This document shows positions 61,976-64,000 of a stretch of DNA of 64,000 nt, one piece after another. Position 1 is the stretch's first letter. The number at the start of each line of letters is the position of its first letter. The notes under the pieces were generated by a model. It saw only the letters and a list, made by a program, of their open reading frames with translations, searched no databases and was not told the DNA's origin. Source of the DNA: JAIVJZ01 sp036386515 (GTDB lineage Bacteria; Acidobacteriota; Blastocatellia; Pyrinomonadales; Pyrinomonadaceae). The translations under genes and the position numbers were made by a program. The stretch covers positions 1-64,000 of the forward strand of contig DASVVO010000060.1 in the NCBI GenBank assembly GCA_036386515.1, read 5' to 3'.

Positions 61976-64000
61976 GAAACGCGAGCGCGCTCATGGCGCA
62001 CCCCGTCTGGCAAACCCTGGGCTGGACGCTCCTGCATTTCATCTGGCAGGGCGCGCTCGTCGCGCTGCTCTACGCGGGCGTCGCGCTCTGGCTCCGGCGC
62101 GCGACGGCAAACTTGCGCTACGCGGTCGCCTGCGCCTGCATGCTCCTGATGCTCACGCTGCCCGCCGCGACGTTCTTCCGGCTCAACTCGAATGCGACCG
62201 CCGCCGCCGGCCTCGACGAACGCGCTGCGGGAGTCGTTCCCGCCGAGCCGTCGGGCGGGACGAGTGCGCCCGCCGGGTCAGACGGCGCGCAGGCGCGACC
62301 CGACGCGAACTTTTCGATTCTGCCCGACGACGAAGGAGCGCGCGCTCCTTTGCAGCGTTGGGCGGAACACCGTTTTACGTCCGCTCTGCCGTGGCTCGCG
62401 CTGGCCTGGCTGGCGGGCGCGTTCGGGCTGACGCTGCGGCTGCTCGGCGGCTGGGTGTTGACCGAACGACTCAGGCGTGAACCCGCAACTCCGCTCGCGT
62501 GCGCCTGGCGGGAGACACTGGCGCGTCTCGCGCGGCAGTTGCGGGTTTCACGGCACGTTCGTCTCTGCGCCTCCGCGCTCGTCGAAGTGCCGACCGTGAT
62601 CGGGTGCCTGCGCCCGGTCATCCTCTTGCCCGTGTCGGCGTTGACGGGTTTGAGCGCGCCGCAACTCGAAGCTCTCCTCGCGCACGAACTGGCGCACATC
62701 CGCCGCCACGATTATCTCGTCAATCTCTTGCAGAGCGTGGCCGAGACCGTGCTCTTTTATCACCCGGCGGTGTGGTGGCTCTCGGGGCGCGTGCGCATCG
62801 AGCGCGAGCACGCCTGCGACGACCTCGCCGTGCGCGCCACGGGCGACGTGCTCGTCTACGCGCGCGCCCTCGCCACGCTCGAAACTTTACGCGGCCAACA
62901 GGTCAACGCACGCACGCTGGCCGTCGCCGCCGACGGAGGTATCCTGATGCAACGCATTCAACGTCTGATCAAAGCGCAGCCCGCGCACGAGGCGGGGCGT
63001 CCGCCGCTGTTGGCGGGCGCGGCGGTCGTCCTCGTCGCGCTGGCGTGTGTCATCGCGTGCGCGCAAACTTTCACTCTCGCCCACCGTCAGGAGCCGCGCG
63101 CGGCGGCGGCGGCGCGAAGCGTCCCGGCGCAGGCGGCGCAGGCCAAGCGGCAAGTGGCCGTTACCTTCGTCGCCCTGCCCGCCGTCCACACCTACTACAA
63201 CCCGCGCGCCGAGAAAGACACGCGCCGCTTGCTCTCGACGCTGGCCGCCGAACACATTCGCGCCGTCGGCTTCGTCAACGAAAACCAACTCTACGACGAA
63301 GAGGCGGGCGGCCGTCTCGACGCGGAACGCGTGCGCCTGCTCAACCTCTGGCTCGACGCCGGGCACGAACTCGGCACGCAAACCCGCGCCCACTCGAACC
63401 TCTACAAAACGCCGCTCGCCGAGTTTCAACAAGACGTGATTCGCGGCGAAGAGATCACGGGCAAGTTGATGTCGGAGCGCGGCCTCCGCCCGCGTTACTT
63501 CAGTTATCCCTTCCTCAACACGGGGGCAAACCGCGAGACGAAAGAGGCGGCCGAAGCCTTTCTCGCCGCGCGCGGCTACCGGATTCACCAGGTGACGATC
63601 GACAACTCGGACTGGCTCTACGGCCGCGTCTACGCGCAGGCGCGCCGCGCCGAAGACGAAGCGACGATGAAGCGCGTCGCCGACGAATACCTGCCTTACA
63701 TGGAACGCATGTTCGAGTATTACGAAGAACTCTCGCGCACCACGCTCGGCTACGAGTTGCCGCAAGTCCTGCTGCTCACCGCGAACTCGCTCAACGCGCA
63801 CAAGATGGGCGAACTCGCCGCGATGATGAAGCGACGCGGCTACGAGTTCGTCACGCTCGAAGCGGCGTTGGAGGACAAAGCCTACCGGCAGCAGGCCGCC
63901 AACTACACCGGCGCGTGGGGCATCTCGTGGCTCGAACGCTGGGCTTTGGAGCAAGGGCGGCAACCGCTCGGCAACGAACCCGACATCTCGCCCTACATGC
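61972..64000 (+). CDS. M56 (BlaR1-type) metalloprotease fused to degenerate NodB deacetylase-like domain, 3' end cut by window
   Basis: Open to the window edge (676 codons seen). Membrane helices at about 18-40, 49-70, 140-165 and 347-370; between the third and fourth lies the zinc protease motif HELAH (residues 238-242) in ALLAHELAHIRRHDYLVNLL, then YHPAVWW and REHACDDLAVR, as in BlaR1/MecR1. After the fourth helix, where BlaR1 has its extracytoplasmic penicillin sensor, residues ~390-650 read as a polysaccharide deacetylase (NodB) domain: KDTRRLLSTLAAEHIRAVGF, GHELGTQTRAHSNL, RPRYFSYPF, ANSLNAHKMGELAAMMKRRG. The catalytic TFDD is TFVA (400-401) and GNH is GTQ, so Asp and one metal His are lost. 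Probably a sensor of wall fragments rather than an enzyme. Confidence 0.9.
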   Translation, partial: MRNASALMAHPVWQTLGWTLLHFIWQGALVALLYAGVALWLRRATANLRYAVACACMLLMLTLPAATFFRLNSNATAAAGLDERAAGVVPAEPSGGTSAPAGSDGAQARPDANFSILPDDEGARAPLQRWAEHRFTSALPWLALAWLAGAFGLTLRLLGGWVLTERLRREPATPLACAWRETLARLARQLRVSRHVRLCASALVEVPTVIGCLRPVILLPVSALTGLSAPQLEALLAHELAHIRRHDYLVNLLQSVAETVLFYHPAVWWLSGRVRIEREHACDDLAVRATGDVLVYARALATLETLRGQQVNARTLAVAADGGILMQRIQRLIKAQPAHEAGRPPLLAGAAVVLVALACVIACAQTFTLAHRQEPRAAAAARSVPAQAAQAKRQVAVTFVALPAVHTYYNPRAEKDTRRLLSTLAAEHIRAVGFVNENQLYDEEAGGRLDAERVRLLNLWLDAGHELGTQTRAHSNLYKTPLAEFQQDVIRGEEITGKLMSERGLRPRYFSYPFLNTGANRETKEAAEAFLAARGYRIHQVTIDNSDWLYGRVYAQARRAEDEATMKRVADEYLPYMERMFEYYEELSRTTLGYELPQVLLLTANSLNAHKMGELAAMMKRRGYEFVTLEAALEDKAYRQQAANYTGAWGISWLERWALEQGRQPLGNEPDISPYM

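Overview
The window is 64 kb of GC-rich bacterial chromosome with densely packed genes. Several features together suggest Acidobacteriota, perhaps class Blastocatellia: an Oar-like TonB-dependent receptor of about 1,300 residues, a beta-propeller (Reg_prop/Y_Y_Y) sensor kinase, M56/BlaI pairs, and an MgtE_N-CBS protein next to an Nramp-like transporter. This placement is an inference from gene content, since no marker was compared.

Layout. (1) 1-7.8 kb: polysaccharide genes: asparagine synthase (cut by the window edge), an alpha-toroid protein, a DUF354 protein, an initiating sugar transferase, a GspG-like lipoprotein and an O-antigen ligase/polymerase carrying a PDZ-like insert. (2) 7.9-8.4 kb: a hemerythrin. 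(3) 8.6-13.5 kb: the housekeeping run ffh-rpsP-khpA-rimM-trmD-rplS-rnhB. (4) 13.6-16.0 kb: two more glycosyltransferases. (5) 16.1-23.4 kb: envelope and ion-transport genes, including a CsgG-like/TonB-C fusion, an S41 protease, an MgtE_N-CBS regulator plus a divergent Nramp separated by an AT-rich HNH nuclease gene, and an MscS-cNMP channel. (6) 23.6-32.7 kb: a protein-quality-control block hsp20-clpB-hsp20-grpE-groEL-clpC-like, with no groES or dnaK. (7) 33.8-45.0 kb: mostly minus strand, with a LuxR-type regulator and its giant kinase, an HD phosphohydrolase, the TonB receptor and ribA. (8) 45.2-51.8 kb: FHA-GGDEF, three small secreted paralogues and a PilN/PilO-like operon ending in an unusual pseudopilin. 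(9) 52-60.6 kb: a Gly/Ser/Lys-rich 67-residue protein, trmL, typA, an amidotransferase, an S9 peptidase and an M43-type metalloprotease. (10) 60.8-64 kb: a CheY-like regulator and a BlaI/M56 sensor pair.

Two things stand out. First, at least a dozen spacers between co-directional genes are long inverted repeats whose arms are tandem 7-base units. The unit sequence differs from site to site (GACCTCT, CATCCCT, GTCACCC, ATCACCC, AGGTTTC, CAACTGA and others). They usually run from the upstream stop codon to within a few bases of the downstream start, which then has no visible Shine-Dalgarno. Second, the last gene fuses a BlaR1-type M56 membrane metalloprotease (intact HELAH) to a NodB polysaccharide-deacetylase-like domain in the position of the BlaR1 sensor. 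That domain has lost the catalytic Asp pair and one metal-binding His. Its partner BlaI-like repressor has two palindromes overlapping its own promoter. This looks like a cell-wall sensing circuit with a dead enzyme as receptor.
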